Origin: Acidimicrobiales bacterium | Lineage (GTDB): Bacteria; Actinomycetota; Acidimicrobiia; Acidimicrobiales; Iamiaceae | Assembly: GCA_020439605.1 (NCBI GenBank) | Contig: JAGQSI010000123.1 | Location: 1-5,815, forward strand | DNA length: 5,815 nucleotides | Direction of reading: 5' to 3' | Part shown: in pieces, positions 1-5,815 of the stretch | Numbering within the stretch: position 1 is the stretch's first letter | Layout: the number at the start of each line of letters is the position of its first letter | Notes under the pieces: generated by a model | What the model was told of the DNA's origin: nothing | Database searches by the model: none | Seen by the model: only the letters and a program-made list of their open reading frames with translations | Made by a program: the position numbers and the translations under genes

Positions 1-339
<339 letters not shown>

Positions 340-355
340 GCCACCCGCCGCGCTC

Positions 356-1300
356 ATGAACGCCAAAATCACGGTCATATCTGGTGGGGTCGGCGCAGCG
401 CGGATGCTCTCCGGGCTGATGGCAGTGGTCGAGCAGGCCGAGCTCACCGCCATCGTGAACGTGGGAGACGATCTCGAACTGCACGGTCTACGGATCTGCC
501 CGGACCTCGACACCATCACCTACACGCTCGCCGGCGAAATCAACCCGGAAACGGGCTGGGGGCTGCGGGGAGAGTCGTGGCAGGCCATGGAATCGGTGAA
601 ACGCTACGGGGGTATCTCGTGGTTCGGGCTCGGAGACCGTGACCTAGGCACCCACCTCTACCGGACCCAGCGAAGCTCAGAAGGGGCGACTCTCAGCGAA
701 ATCACCGCCGAGATCACTGCGGCTTGGGGGCTTGGGCTTCGGCTTCTGCCTGTCACCGAGGACCGGTTGAGAACGATGGTGACGTTGGCCGATGGCAGCG
801 AGGAGGCGGGCGAGGAGATCAGCTTTCAGGAGTACTTCGTCAAACATCGCCACTCTGTGGCGGTGTCGAGCGTGCGTTTCGAAGGTGCTCCATCTGCGAT
901 TGCAGGGCCCGGTGTGTTGGAGGCAATCGAGACCGCTGAACGGGTCGTAATCGCCCCGTCGAACCCGATCGTGTCCATAGACCCGGTCCTTGCCGTGGGC
1001 GGAGTGAGAGAAGCGATAGAGGCCAGACGTGAGGATGTGGTGGCAGTATCGCCAATCGTGGCCGGATCGGCATTGAAAGGACCTGCGGATCGGCTACTGA
1101 AGGAACTCGGCCACGAACCTTCGGTGGTGGGAGTTGCCAAGATCTACGCACCGCTGGCATCGGTGCTGGTGATCGATGAGGCAGATCAAGACCGGGTGGA
1201 CGAGATCGAAGCCGAGGGCATACGCGCAGTGGTCACCGAGACCATCATGTCTACCCCCGAGATTGCTGCGGCTCTGGCCAGAACCGTGCTCGACGCATGA
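356..1300 (+). CDS. cofD: CofD/FbiA, 2-phospho-L-lactate (or enolpyruvyl) transferase of F420 biosynthesis
   Basis: This 314-residue protein has the normal CofD/FbiA length and motifs. The enzyme transfers a phospholactyl or, in mycobacteria, an enolpyruvyl-phosphate group from its guanylyl-activated form to the riboflavin-like precursor Fo, giving (dehydro-)F420-0 and GMP in the cytoplasm. Seen in the sequence: the N-terminal nucleotide-binding ITVISGGVGAAR at residues 5-16, NVGDDLELHGLRICPDLDT at 35-53, WFGLGDRDLGTHLYRT at 89-104, IAPSNPIVSIDPVLAV at 199-214, SPIVAGSALKGPADRL at 232-247 and the C-terminal VTETIMS at 293-299. The ATG at 356 places the beta-strand plus GGxGxAR motif right at the N-terminus, as in the family. 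No Shine-Dalgarno is visible in the 16 bp after gmd, so translation may depend on reinitiation. The stop overlaps the cofE start (ATGA). Whether the substrate is phospholactate or phosphoenolpyruvate cannot be told here; an actinobacterial host favours the latter. Confidence 0.96.
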   Translation: MNAKITVISGGVGAARMLSGLMAVVEQAELTAIVNVGDDLELHGLRICPDLDTITYTLAGEINPETGWGLRGESWQAMESVKRYGGISWFGLGDRDLGTHLYRTQRSSEGATLSEITAEITAAWGLGLRLLPVTEDRLRTMVTLADGSEEAGEEISFQEYFVKHRHSVAVSSVRFEGAPSAIAGPGVLEAIETAERVVIAPSNPIVSIDPVLAVGGVREAIEARREDVVAVSPIVAGSALKGPADRLLKELGHEPSVVGVAKIYAPLASVLVIDEADQDRVDEIEAEGIRAVVTETIMSTPEIAAALARTVLDA

Positions 1301-2010
1301 GTGAACTGACGATCTTCGGGGTTAGCGGAATCGGAGAGATCCAGCCGCGAGATGACCTAGCGGGGATAATCGCAACAGCGGTGGCAGACAACCACGGCGG
1401 GCTGCAAGATGGCGACGTAGTGGTAGTCACCCAGAAGATAGTTTCCAAAGCGGAGAACAAACTCGTCGAGGTGGACCCCACCGATCCCTTGAGCCATAAG
1501 GCTCTGGTGGAACAAGAAAGCGTTCGGGTGCTGCGCCGGCGCGGGGACCTCATCATCTCCGAAACCAAGCACGGCTTCGTGTGCGCCAACGCCGGGATAG
1601 ATCTATCCAACGTGGAAGTTGGTTACGCCGCCCTACTGCCAGACGACAGCGACCGCTCGGCGAGAAGGATCCGAGACGGGATCAGGGCAAGAGCAGGCGT
1701 TGAGGTGGCAGTGATCGTGAGCGACACGTTCGGGCGAGCCTGGCGAAAAGGTGTCACCGACATCGCGATCGGCAGCGCGGGGATAGGCCCGATCGTGGAC
1801 TACCGCGGCACCACCGACACCCAGGGCCGCACGCTCGAGGTGACCGAGGTGGCAGTGGTGGACGAGTTGGCCGGCGCCGCAGATCTGGTGCTTGGCAAAG
1901 CAAGCGGGTTGCCAGTGGCGGTTATCCGAGGCGTGGATCCAACATGGCTGCGCTCGGGCAGTGTGCGCGACGAGATCGTTCGGGAACCCGCCGAAGACCT
2001 GTTCCGCTAA
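1297..2010 (+). CDS. cofE: CofE, coenzyme F420-0:L-glutamate ligase, single-domain form
   Basis: CofE adds L-glutamate residues to F420-0 in GTP-dependent steps, producing the polyglutamate tail of F420. The 237-residue length equals the standalone archaeal-type enzyme and the N-terminal domain of mycobacterial FbiB. Motifs seen: DGDVVVVTQKIVSKAE at residues 38-53, ISETKHGFVCANAGID at 87-102, LPDDSDRSA at 114-122, VSDTFGRAWRKG at 141-152, DYRGTTDTQGR at 168-178 and LVLGKASGLPVAVIRG at 197-212. These include the conserved acidic and histidine residues expected around the metal and GTP site. The start ATG lies inside the cofD stop (ATGA, 1297-1300), so coupled translation is expected; no separate ribosome site is evident. 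The frame ends TAA at 2008-2010, followed by a second in-frame TAG at 2023-2025. The C-terminal FMN-binding nitroreductase-like domain of FbiB is absent: the gene ends cleanly at the CofE boundary and convergent galE begins 11 bp later. Confidence 0.96.
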   Translation: MSELTIFGVSGIGEIQPRDDLAGIIATAVADNHGGLQDGDVVVVTQKIVSKAENKLVEVDPTDPLSHKALVEQESVRVLRRRGDLIISETKHGFVCANAGIDLSNVEVGYAALLPDDSDRSARRIRDGIRARAGVEVAVIVSDTFGRAWRKGVTDIAIGSAGIGPIVDYRGTTDTQGRTLEVTEVAVVDELAGAADLVLGKASGLPVAVIRGVDPTWLRSGSVRDEIVREPAEDLFR

Positions 2011-2034
2011 GGCCGGTTTCGCTAGGACCGGTTG
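2001..2034. repeat. Imperfect 15-bp tandem duplication across the convergent gene ends
   Basis: Bases 2001-2018 and 2016-2033 match at 15 of 18 positions with a period of 15 bp (GTTCCGCTAAGGCCGGTT against GTTTCGCTAGGACCGGTT). The period is a multiple of three, so each copy carries an in-frame stop for both strands. cofE stops at TAA 2008-2010 and again at TAG 2023-2025. galE on the minus strand stops at TAG (2024-2022) and again at TAG (2009-2007). The simplest reading is a local slippage duplication between two convergent genes. Confidence 0.7.
2013..2031. terminator. Possible weak bidirectional hairpin between cofE and galE
   Basis: CCGGT at 2013-2017 can pair with ACCGG at 2027-2031 around a loop of 9 bases, and neighbouring G-T positions could add wobble pairs. 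The position, between two convergent genes with only 11 bp between stop codons, is where a shared terminator would be expected. The stem is short and there is no T-tract on either side, so it does not meet the usual intrinsic terminator pattern. The pairing also arises automatically because the tandem duplication repeats a near-palindromic CCGG core. Treat as tentative. Confidence 0.25.
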
Positions 2035-2969
2035 CGGAAGTAGTCGAGTACTGCGGCGCTGCCGGTGGCTAGATCGGTCCAGGGCTTCCAACCGAGTTGC
2101 ATCTCGGCACGACCGGCGTCGAGCGCCGATCGGGCAAGTTCTCCGGGTCGAGCCGGAGCCAAGGCTGGCGGAGCATCCACGCCGGCCACTTTGGCCATTG
2201 TGGAGTAGAGATCTGTGACCGAGGTCTCGACCCCGGTTCCGATGTTGATGATCAGACCGTCGCCCTTGTCCGCGGCACGGACGAATCCGTCCACCACGTC
2301 GTCCACAAATACGTAGTCACGGGTCTGCGAGCCGTCACCGAAGATCGTGCAAGGCTCACCAGAGAGCAGGCGTCCCGCGAATATCGCCACAACGCCGGCC
2401 TCTCCATGGGGGTCCTGACGGGGACCGTAGACATTGGCGAGGGCCAGCGTGCTGAACTCCATCTGATAGAGCGCCCGGTAGGCAATCAGATAGTCGCCGA
2501 CCACCTTCTTGGTGATGCCATAGGGAGATAGCGGTACTTGAGGATGAGACTCACGGGTTGGCAGATCCTCATCTGCCACCTCCCCATAGATGGTGCCGCC
2601 AGATGATGCGAACACAACCTTGCGGGTGCCGGCGCAGCGGGCGCCTTCGAGAACGTTGAGACTGCCGATCACGTTGATCATGGCGTCACGAACCGGATCT
2701 GCAACCGAGATACGCACATCGATCTGGGCGGCGAGGTGAAAGATCACCTCTGGCTTGCGGCGCTCGATGAGCCCAACCAGATCTGAGTCACGGATGTCGA
2801 GACGATGGAAGTTGAATCGGTGATCGGGGTTGGCACGAGCATCAGCCAAGTTGGCCATGGACCCGCTTGAGAGATCGTCTACAACATCAACCTCATGGCC
2901 CTCGGCCAAGAGACGATCCACCAGGGTGGACCCGATGAAGCCAGCACCACCAGTTACCAGAGCACGCAT
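2022..2969 (-). CDS. galE: GalE-type NAD-dependent UDP-sugar 4-epimerase (GalE1-like)
   Basis: This 315-residue cytoplasmic protein is an extended short-chain dehydrogenase/reductase. It shows the NAD-binding TGGAGFIGS at residues 6-14, an acidic end of beta-2 (VVDDLSSG, 29-36), FHLAAQIDVRISVADP at 77-92, SSGGTIYGE at 122-130, the catalytic Tyr150-x3-Lys154 in SPYGITKK, NVYGPRQDPHGEAGVVAIFA at 179-198 and RDYVFVDDVV at 217-226. The IDVRxSVxDP and GPRQDPHGEAGVVAIF blocks closely match, from memory, mycobacterial GalE1, a UDP-glucose/UDP-galactose 4-epimerase; other UDP-hexoses or a dehydratase role cannot be excluded. The start ATG has a good ribosome site, GAGGG with a 7-base spacer, which overlaps the stop region of the upstream nucleotidyltransferase gene. 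It is the last gene of the minus-strand sugar operon. The stop TAG is 11 bp from the cofE stop and is followed by a second in-frame TAG 15 bp further on. Confidence 0.9.
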   Translation of the reverse strand: MRALVTGGAGFIGSTLVDRLLAEGHEVDVVDDLSSGSMANLADARANPDHRFNFHRLDIRDSDLVGLIERRKPEVIFHLAAQIDVRISVADPVRDAMINVIGSLNVLEGARCAGTRKVVFASSGGTIYGEVADEDLPTRESHPQVPLSPYGITKKVVGDYLIAYRALYQMEFSTLALANVYGPRQDPHGEAGVVAIFAGRLLSGEPCTIFGDGSQTRDYVFVDDVVDGFVRAADKGDGLIINIGTGVETSVTDLYSTMAKVAGVDAPPALAPARPGELARSALDAGRAEMQLGWKPWTDLATGSAAVLDYFRNRS

Positions 2970-2976
2970 AAGTTTT

Positions 2977-2981
2977 CCCTC
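2977..2981 (-). promoter_or_regulatory. Ribosome binding site for the galE-like gene
   Basis: Read on the minus strand, GAGGG lies 7 bases before the ATG at 2969. Its first bases are shared with the TGA stop (2982-2980) of the upstream gene, giving TTGAGGG. This is the only strong Shine-Dalgarno seen in the window. It supports the chosen start and suggests that ribosomes ending the upstream gene can reinitiate here. Confidence 0.7.
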
Positions 2982-4002
2982 AAGATTCGCTAGTTAGATG
3001 CTCATCGATGCCAACGCTTCCGCCTGATACCCGCAGCCCTGCAGCCACTTCGGCACGATCTCCAAGCACTGCAAGATCTTCGATGCGCGCACCCGAGCCC
3101 ACCTTGGCCGATGGGCCAACGATCGCTCGATCCACCACACAATCCGCACCGAGATGGGCGCCGGCGAGCACTATCGAATCACGAACCACTGCCCCGGACT
3201 CGACCACAGCTCCCGGCCCGACTACCGAACGTGAAACCTTGGCATCTGGGGCCACCGTGGCCGAAGCATGGATACCTTCTGCCGGTTCTCCTCGAACCCC
3301 GTCGAGAAGATCGAGTTGGCTCTGCATGTATTTGACCGGGGTGCCGGTGTCTATCCAGTAGGTGTCGCCAGACATCGCGTAGAGGGCCTGGTCGGCAACC
3401 ATCGCAGGGAAGACCTCACGCTCGATGGAAACCTTGCGGCCATCGGCGATTCGATCAAGAACCGACGCCTCAAGAACGTAGGTCCCAGCGTTGATGAGAT
3501 CCGTGGGCGCTTCTTCACGCGGAGGCTTCTCCACGAAAGCAATAACGCGACCGTCTGGCTCGGTGGGCACAACCCCGAATGCGGAAGGATCCTCCACCTG
3601 ATGCAACGCAATGGTTCCCTCGCCGCCGTGGGAGACATGGAAATCCACCAGTGCGCCGATATCGAGATCTGTCAGAACATCGCCGTTGACCACAACAAAT
3701 CGCTCGTCGATACCAGCGTCAAGAGCAGCGAAACGGATAGCTCCAGCGGTGTCGAGCGGCTCGGGCTCGATCGCATAGTGAAGCTTGACGCCGGCGCATT
3801 CTCCATCGGGATAGGCATCGCTAAACGCATCCGGGCGATACCCCATGGATAGAACCGCCTCGGTGATGCCATGGCGAGCGAGATGGTCAAGGACATGCTC
3901 GATCATCGGGCGATGCAAGATGGTCAACATCTGCTTGGGCGTGGTGAACGTGAGCGGCCTCAGGCGGGTTCCGAAGCCACCAACAAGAACTACCGCTTTC
4001 AT
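2980..4002 (-). CDS. Mannose-1-phosphate guanylyltransferase-like sugar nucleotidyltransferase with C-terminal beta-helix
   Basis: The 340-residue cytoplasmic enzyme is expected to make an NDP-hexose from a hexose-1-phosphate and an NTP, most likely GDP-mannose. The N-terminal catalytic domain (about 1-235) shows LVGGFGTRLRPLT at residues 6-18 with PK at 22-23, EPEPLDTAGAI at 79-89, the metal-binding VNGDVLTD at 105-112, FVEKP at 156-160, INAGTYV at 170-176, SIEREVFP at 192-199 and YWIDTGTP at 215-222. Residues about 243-325 contain hexapeptide-like repeats (for example VVGPGAVVESGAVV and IVGPSAKVGSGARI) typical of a left-handed beta-helix. This architecture matches Mycobacterium ManB (GDP-mannose pyrophosphorylase), also encoded near fbiA/fbiB. 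The start ATG overlaps the upstream stop by 4 bp (ATGA) behind a weak GGTGG. Gmd in the window supports GDP-mannose as product. A glucose-1-phosphate thymidylyl- or uridylyltransferase role is the alternative, since nucleotide choice cannot be read reliably from motifs. Confidence 0.88.
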   Translation of the reverse strand: MKAVVLVGGFGTRLRPLTFTTPKQMLTILHRPMIEHVLDHLARHGITEAVLSMGYRPDAFSDAYPDGECAGVKLHYAIEPEPLDTAGAIRFAALDAGIDERFVVVNGDVLTDLDIGALVDFHVSHGGEGTIALHQVEDPSAFGVVPTEPDGRVIAFVEKPPREEAPTDLINAGTYVLEASVLDRIADGRKVSIEREVFPAMVADQALYAMSGDTYWIDTGTPVKYMQSQLDLLDGVRGEPAEGIHASATVAPDAKVSRSVVGPGAVVESGAVVRDSIVLAGAHLGADCVVDRAIVGPSAKVGSGARIEDLAVLGDRAEVAAGLRVSGGSVGIDEHLTSES

Positions 4003-4808
4003 CCACCGCTCGATTCTGCGACCGTGGTGGCGGGGGTTTCGGCAGGGGGAGATGTAACCGTGGAGGAGTCGGTGGGGGCTGCTCCACCGTCTACTGCGCC
4101 GAGCGATTCGATCTCGGCGGCGGTGCTCGGTGCGGCGATATCGGTGCTGCCCTTCTTGACGAAGGCCAAGGTGTAGGCGCCGCCATCCTCGGTGAACTTG
4201 ATGGAGCTGAAATCGCTGCGAAAGATCTGGTCCGGCTCGGTGCCGGTAGCGCTACGGGCGTCTTTCCAATGGGCCATGACCAACTCACCGGGCTCCCCAC
4301 CACAAGTGGTCACGCCTTCTTTGACCGTGGTGCCACCGTCTTCGGTGGTCATGCCTTCTGGCAACTGAAAGCCGGTGTCTGTGACGGTGAAACCAACCTG
4401 CTTGAAGAAGCGCGCCATGGTGGCACGCTCACCCGAGGCGAGCTTGGTGAAGGGGTGGATGTGGATCAAGCCATCATTGTGGGTGTGAATACCCTGGATG
4501 TCGGTCGGGCCATCCTGGACCGGGCTCAGTTCGGTTCCACAGACGTTGACTGCAAACGCGGCGTGCCAGTGGTCGAACTGTTCCCCGTTACCGAGGTTGG
4601 CCTTCGGGGCTTGAGTGTTATCTCCCGCACCCACGTTCTGGTCTCGGGCAAACAAGACGATCCCGATTCCGAGCGCCACGATCAGAACAATTGAAATGCC
4701 AAAGATCCAATTTCGGTTCTTCGCCGGATCCTTAGCGCCACTTGGGTTACCTGAGCCGCTTTTCGCAGCGACGCGCGCGACCTTCTTGGCCGATGAAGAC
4801 GATGCCAT
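3999..4808 (-). CDS. Membrane-anchored histidine-rich extracytoplasmic protein, function unknown
   Basis: I do not recognise a named function for this 269-residue protein. Residues 1-33 are basic and Ser/Ala/Lys-rich. Residues 34-54 form one strong hydrophobic helix (WIFGISIVLIVALGIGIVLF), and the positive N-terminus predicts N-in/C-out, so most of the chain should lie outside the membrane. There is no signal peptidase or lipobox cysteine. The external domain has DHWHAAFAVNVCG at 79-91, IHTHNDGLIHIHPF at 107-120, and AHW at 179-181: all seven histidines lie here, six of them as three HxH pairs, a pattern that suggests metal binding. Cys90 and Cys169 are the only cysteines and could form a disulfide. 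The tail from about 226 is Ala/Pro/Ser/Thr-rich and low in complexity. I recall similar HWHAA...GIHTHxDGLIHIHPF proteins in actinobacteria but no assigned role. The gene sits 12 bp after the glycosyltransferase and overlaps the nucleotidyltransferase by 4 bp. No ribosome site is seen, but no other start is available nearby. Confidence 0.85.
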   Translation of the reverse strand: MASSSSAKKVARVAAKSGSGNPSGAKDPAKNRNWIFGISIVLIVALGIGIVLFARDQNVGAGDNTQAPKANLGNGEQFDHWHAAFAVNVCGTELSPVQDGPTDIQGIHTHNDGLIHIHPFTKLASGERATMARFFKQVGFTVTDTGFQLPEGMTTEDGGTTVKEGVTTCGGEPGELVMAHWKDARSATGTEPDQIFRSDFSSIKFTEDGGAYTLAFVKKGSTDIAAPSTAAEIESLGAVDGGAAPTDSSTVTSPPAETPATTVAESSGG

Positions 4809-4820
4809 AGTTCGACCAAT

Positions 4821-5815
4821 CTACTTGGCCAGCTCACCGAACAAGGACTCATAGGCCTCGGCCACTGCCGCCGGTGATGCCCACTGCTCCACGAATCGTC
4901 GCCCTGAGGTGCCCATCTGCGTTGCCATGTCAGGCGATTCGATGAGTCTGGCCAACGCTTTGGTAAACGCTTCGGGGTCATCCGGGCCCACGGCGATACC
5001 GGCTCCTGCGGCCTCAACGGTCCTGGCCACCTCGGTTCCGGGATCTACCGAGGCCACTACCGCACGGCCCGCAGCGAGAATGGTGTAGAGCTTGGATGGA
5101 ACGCTCGAACGAGCAAGGCCAGCTTTGAGCGGAACCACGTGAATATCTGCAGCAGCGGCTACTTCGGCGAGACGGTCCTTGGGTTGCATATCCACGAAAT
5201 GAACGTTGGACAGCCCCCGAGCAGCCTGCTCGAGAGCGGGTCTGGCCACTCCCCCACCGTTGATCACGAAAGCAACATCTGGGTCGTGGGAGAAATGGGT
5301 AGCGGCCGCGATCAGCAGATCTAGCGATTGCGACATGCCAACGTTGCCGGCATACATGACAACGGTCTTGTTCTCGAGGCCGAACTCCTTGCGATAGGCG
5401 TTCTCGCGTTCGGAGGGTTTGATTCGCTCGGTGTCGATGAAATTGGGAATGACGCGGACCTTGTCCGGAGATCCGCTCTGACCCCGCCGGCCCACGATCT
5501 TGGTAGCGACGTTGTCCTTGAGGTCCTCGGACAACACAGTGACGGCATCCGAGCGCAGATAGGTCTCACGCTCAAGCCATTGAGCAAACGCAATGACCTT
5601 CGGATTGGTGATTGCACCGAGCTCTACGGCCACGTCCGGGAACACATCTTGGATGTTGAACACGAACGGCACCCGGCGGCTGCGAGCCACCGCCCATCCC
5701 GCAGCACCGAGGGTCAACGGCGGAGACATGGCCAACACTGCGTCTGGTTTGGAACGGCTCACAAGTCCGGCGAGCGCAGTGAGTGCAGTGAAACCACCGA
5801 AGGCGAGGGCACGGG
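4821..5815 (-). CDS. WcaI/WbuB-like family 4 glycosyltransferase (5' end outside window)
   Basis: The frame stays open to the right edge, giving about 331 visible residues. The family is usually about 400, so roughly the first 70-110 residues of the acceptor-binding domain are missing. Numbering from the GTG at 5762, seen motifs are DAVLAMSPPLTLGAAGW at 7-23, PFVFNIQDVFPDVAVELGAI at 32-51, VIPNFIDTERI at 104-114, VVMYAGNVGMSQSLDLLI at 134-151 (start of the second Rossmann domain), FVINGGGVARP at 165-175, and the donor-binding PSKLYTILAAGRAVVASVDP at 222-241. These are typical of GT-B glycosyltransferases that build capsular, colanic-acid-like or O-antigen glycans at the inner face of the membrane, using a nucleotide-sugar donor. 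The GTG at 5762 is not taken as start because a family-like segment (ALAFGGFTALTALAGLVSRS) continues upstream of it. The neighbouring nucleotide-sugar genes support a surface-glycan role. Donor and acceptor cannot be named. Confidence 0.9.
   Translation of the reverse strand, partial: RALAFGGFTALTALAGLVSRSKPDAVLAMSPPLTLGAAGWAVARSRRVPFVFNIQDVFPDVAVELGAITNPKVIAFAQWLERETYLRSDAVTVLSEDLKDNVATKIVGRRGQSGSPDKVRVIPNFIDTERIKPSERENAYRKEFGLENKTVVMYAGNVGMSQSLDLLIAAATHFSHDPDVAFVINGGGVARPALEQAARGLSNVHFVDMQPKDRLAEVAAAADIHVVPLKAGLARSSVPSKLYTILAAGRAVVASVDPGTEVARTVEAAGAGIAVGPDDPEAFTKALARLIESPDMATQMGTSGRRFVEQWASPAAVAEAYESLFGELAK

Noticed and set aside
826..1160. Two minus-strand open frames of about 105 codons inside cofD
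   Set aside because: Low-complexity Ser/Thr/Pro/Arg translations fully covered by cofD, which is intact on the other strand.
2011..2021. Hidden FbiB C-terminal domain or frameshift after cofE
   Set aside because: The cofE frame meets two in-frame stops and the following DNA encodes a complete GalE-like protein on the opposite strand, so no remnant of a reductase domain is present.
1633..2091. 152-codon minus-strand open frame opposite cofE and the galE end
   Set aside because: It has a Cys/His/Arg-rich random-looking composition, runs across the convergent junction, and conflicts with well-supported cofE.
2097..2531. 144-codon plus-strand open frame opposite galE
   Set aside because: No family motif is visible and it is entirely antisense to the conserved epimerase.
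3268..3852. 194-codon plus-strand open frame opposite the nucleotidyltransferase gene
   Set aside because: Its translation has no recognisable motif and it lies antisense to a protein with full family motifs throughout; it is a shadow frame common in GC-rich DNA.
4000..4130. Gly/Ala/Pro/Thr-rich tail of the membrane protein as a repeat element
   Set aside because: It is compositional bias with no regular repeat unit, and is described as a low-complexity tail of the gene.
5760..5762. GTG as the start codon of the glycosyltransferase
   Set aside because: The frame continues without a stop to the window edge and the upstream residues fit the family, so the gene is truncated by the window.

Overview
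This 5.8 kb window is fully coding, moderately GC-rich DNA (roughly 60% by eye) from a bacterial chromosome. The best reading is an actinobacterium. It carries two coenzyme F420 biosynthesis genes, and its sugar epimerase resembles the mycobacterial GalE1 type. Standalone CofE and the style of the sugar genes would fit a deep-branching actinobacterial class such as Acidimicrobiia, but that is inference; no rRNA or other marker is present.

Layout: two convergent gene blocks meet at about position 2010-2024. The plus-strand block (1-2010) holds the 3' end of a GDP-mannose 4,6-dehydratase gene (gmd), then cofD (fbiA) and cofE. Gaps are tiny (16 bp, then a 4-bp ATGA overlap), so co-transcription is likely. 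The minus-strand block reads from the right edge to 2022: a WcaI/WbuB-like family 4 glycosyltransferase (5' end missing), a one-helix membrane-anchored histidine-rich protein of unknown function, a mannose-1-phosphate guanylyltransferase-like nucleotidyltransferase, and a GalE-type NAD-dependent epimerase. Spacings of 12, -4 and 10 bp again indicate one operon. The two blocks are separated by only 11 bp, which carry part of an imperfect 15-bp tandem duplication that gives both cofE and galE a second in-frame stop codon.

How the genes fit together: the nucleotidyltransferase would make GDP-mannose (or a related NDP-hexose), Gmd would turn GDP-mannose into GDP-4-keto-6-deoxymannose, the GalE-like enzyme would supply an epimerised UDP-sugar, and the glycosyltransferase would use such donors for a cell-surface glycan. 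The histidine-rich protein lies inside this operon and probably faces the outside of the membrane. CofD and CofE build the lactyl/enolpyruvyl-phosphate and polyglutamate parts of F420. Their closeness to a GDP-mannose pyrophosphorylase gene recalls the Mycobacterium fbiA-fbiB/manB neighbourhood.

No RNA genes, mobile elements, CRISPR arrays or convincing promoters were seen; both operon promoters should lie outside the window. There is no gene-free stretch longer than 16 bp. Nothing here is clearly a new system. The least explained item is the histidine-rich membrane protein.
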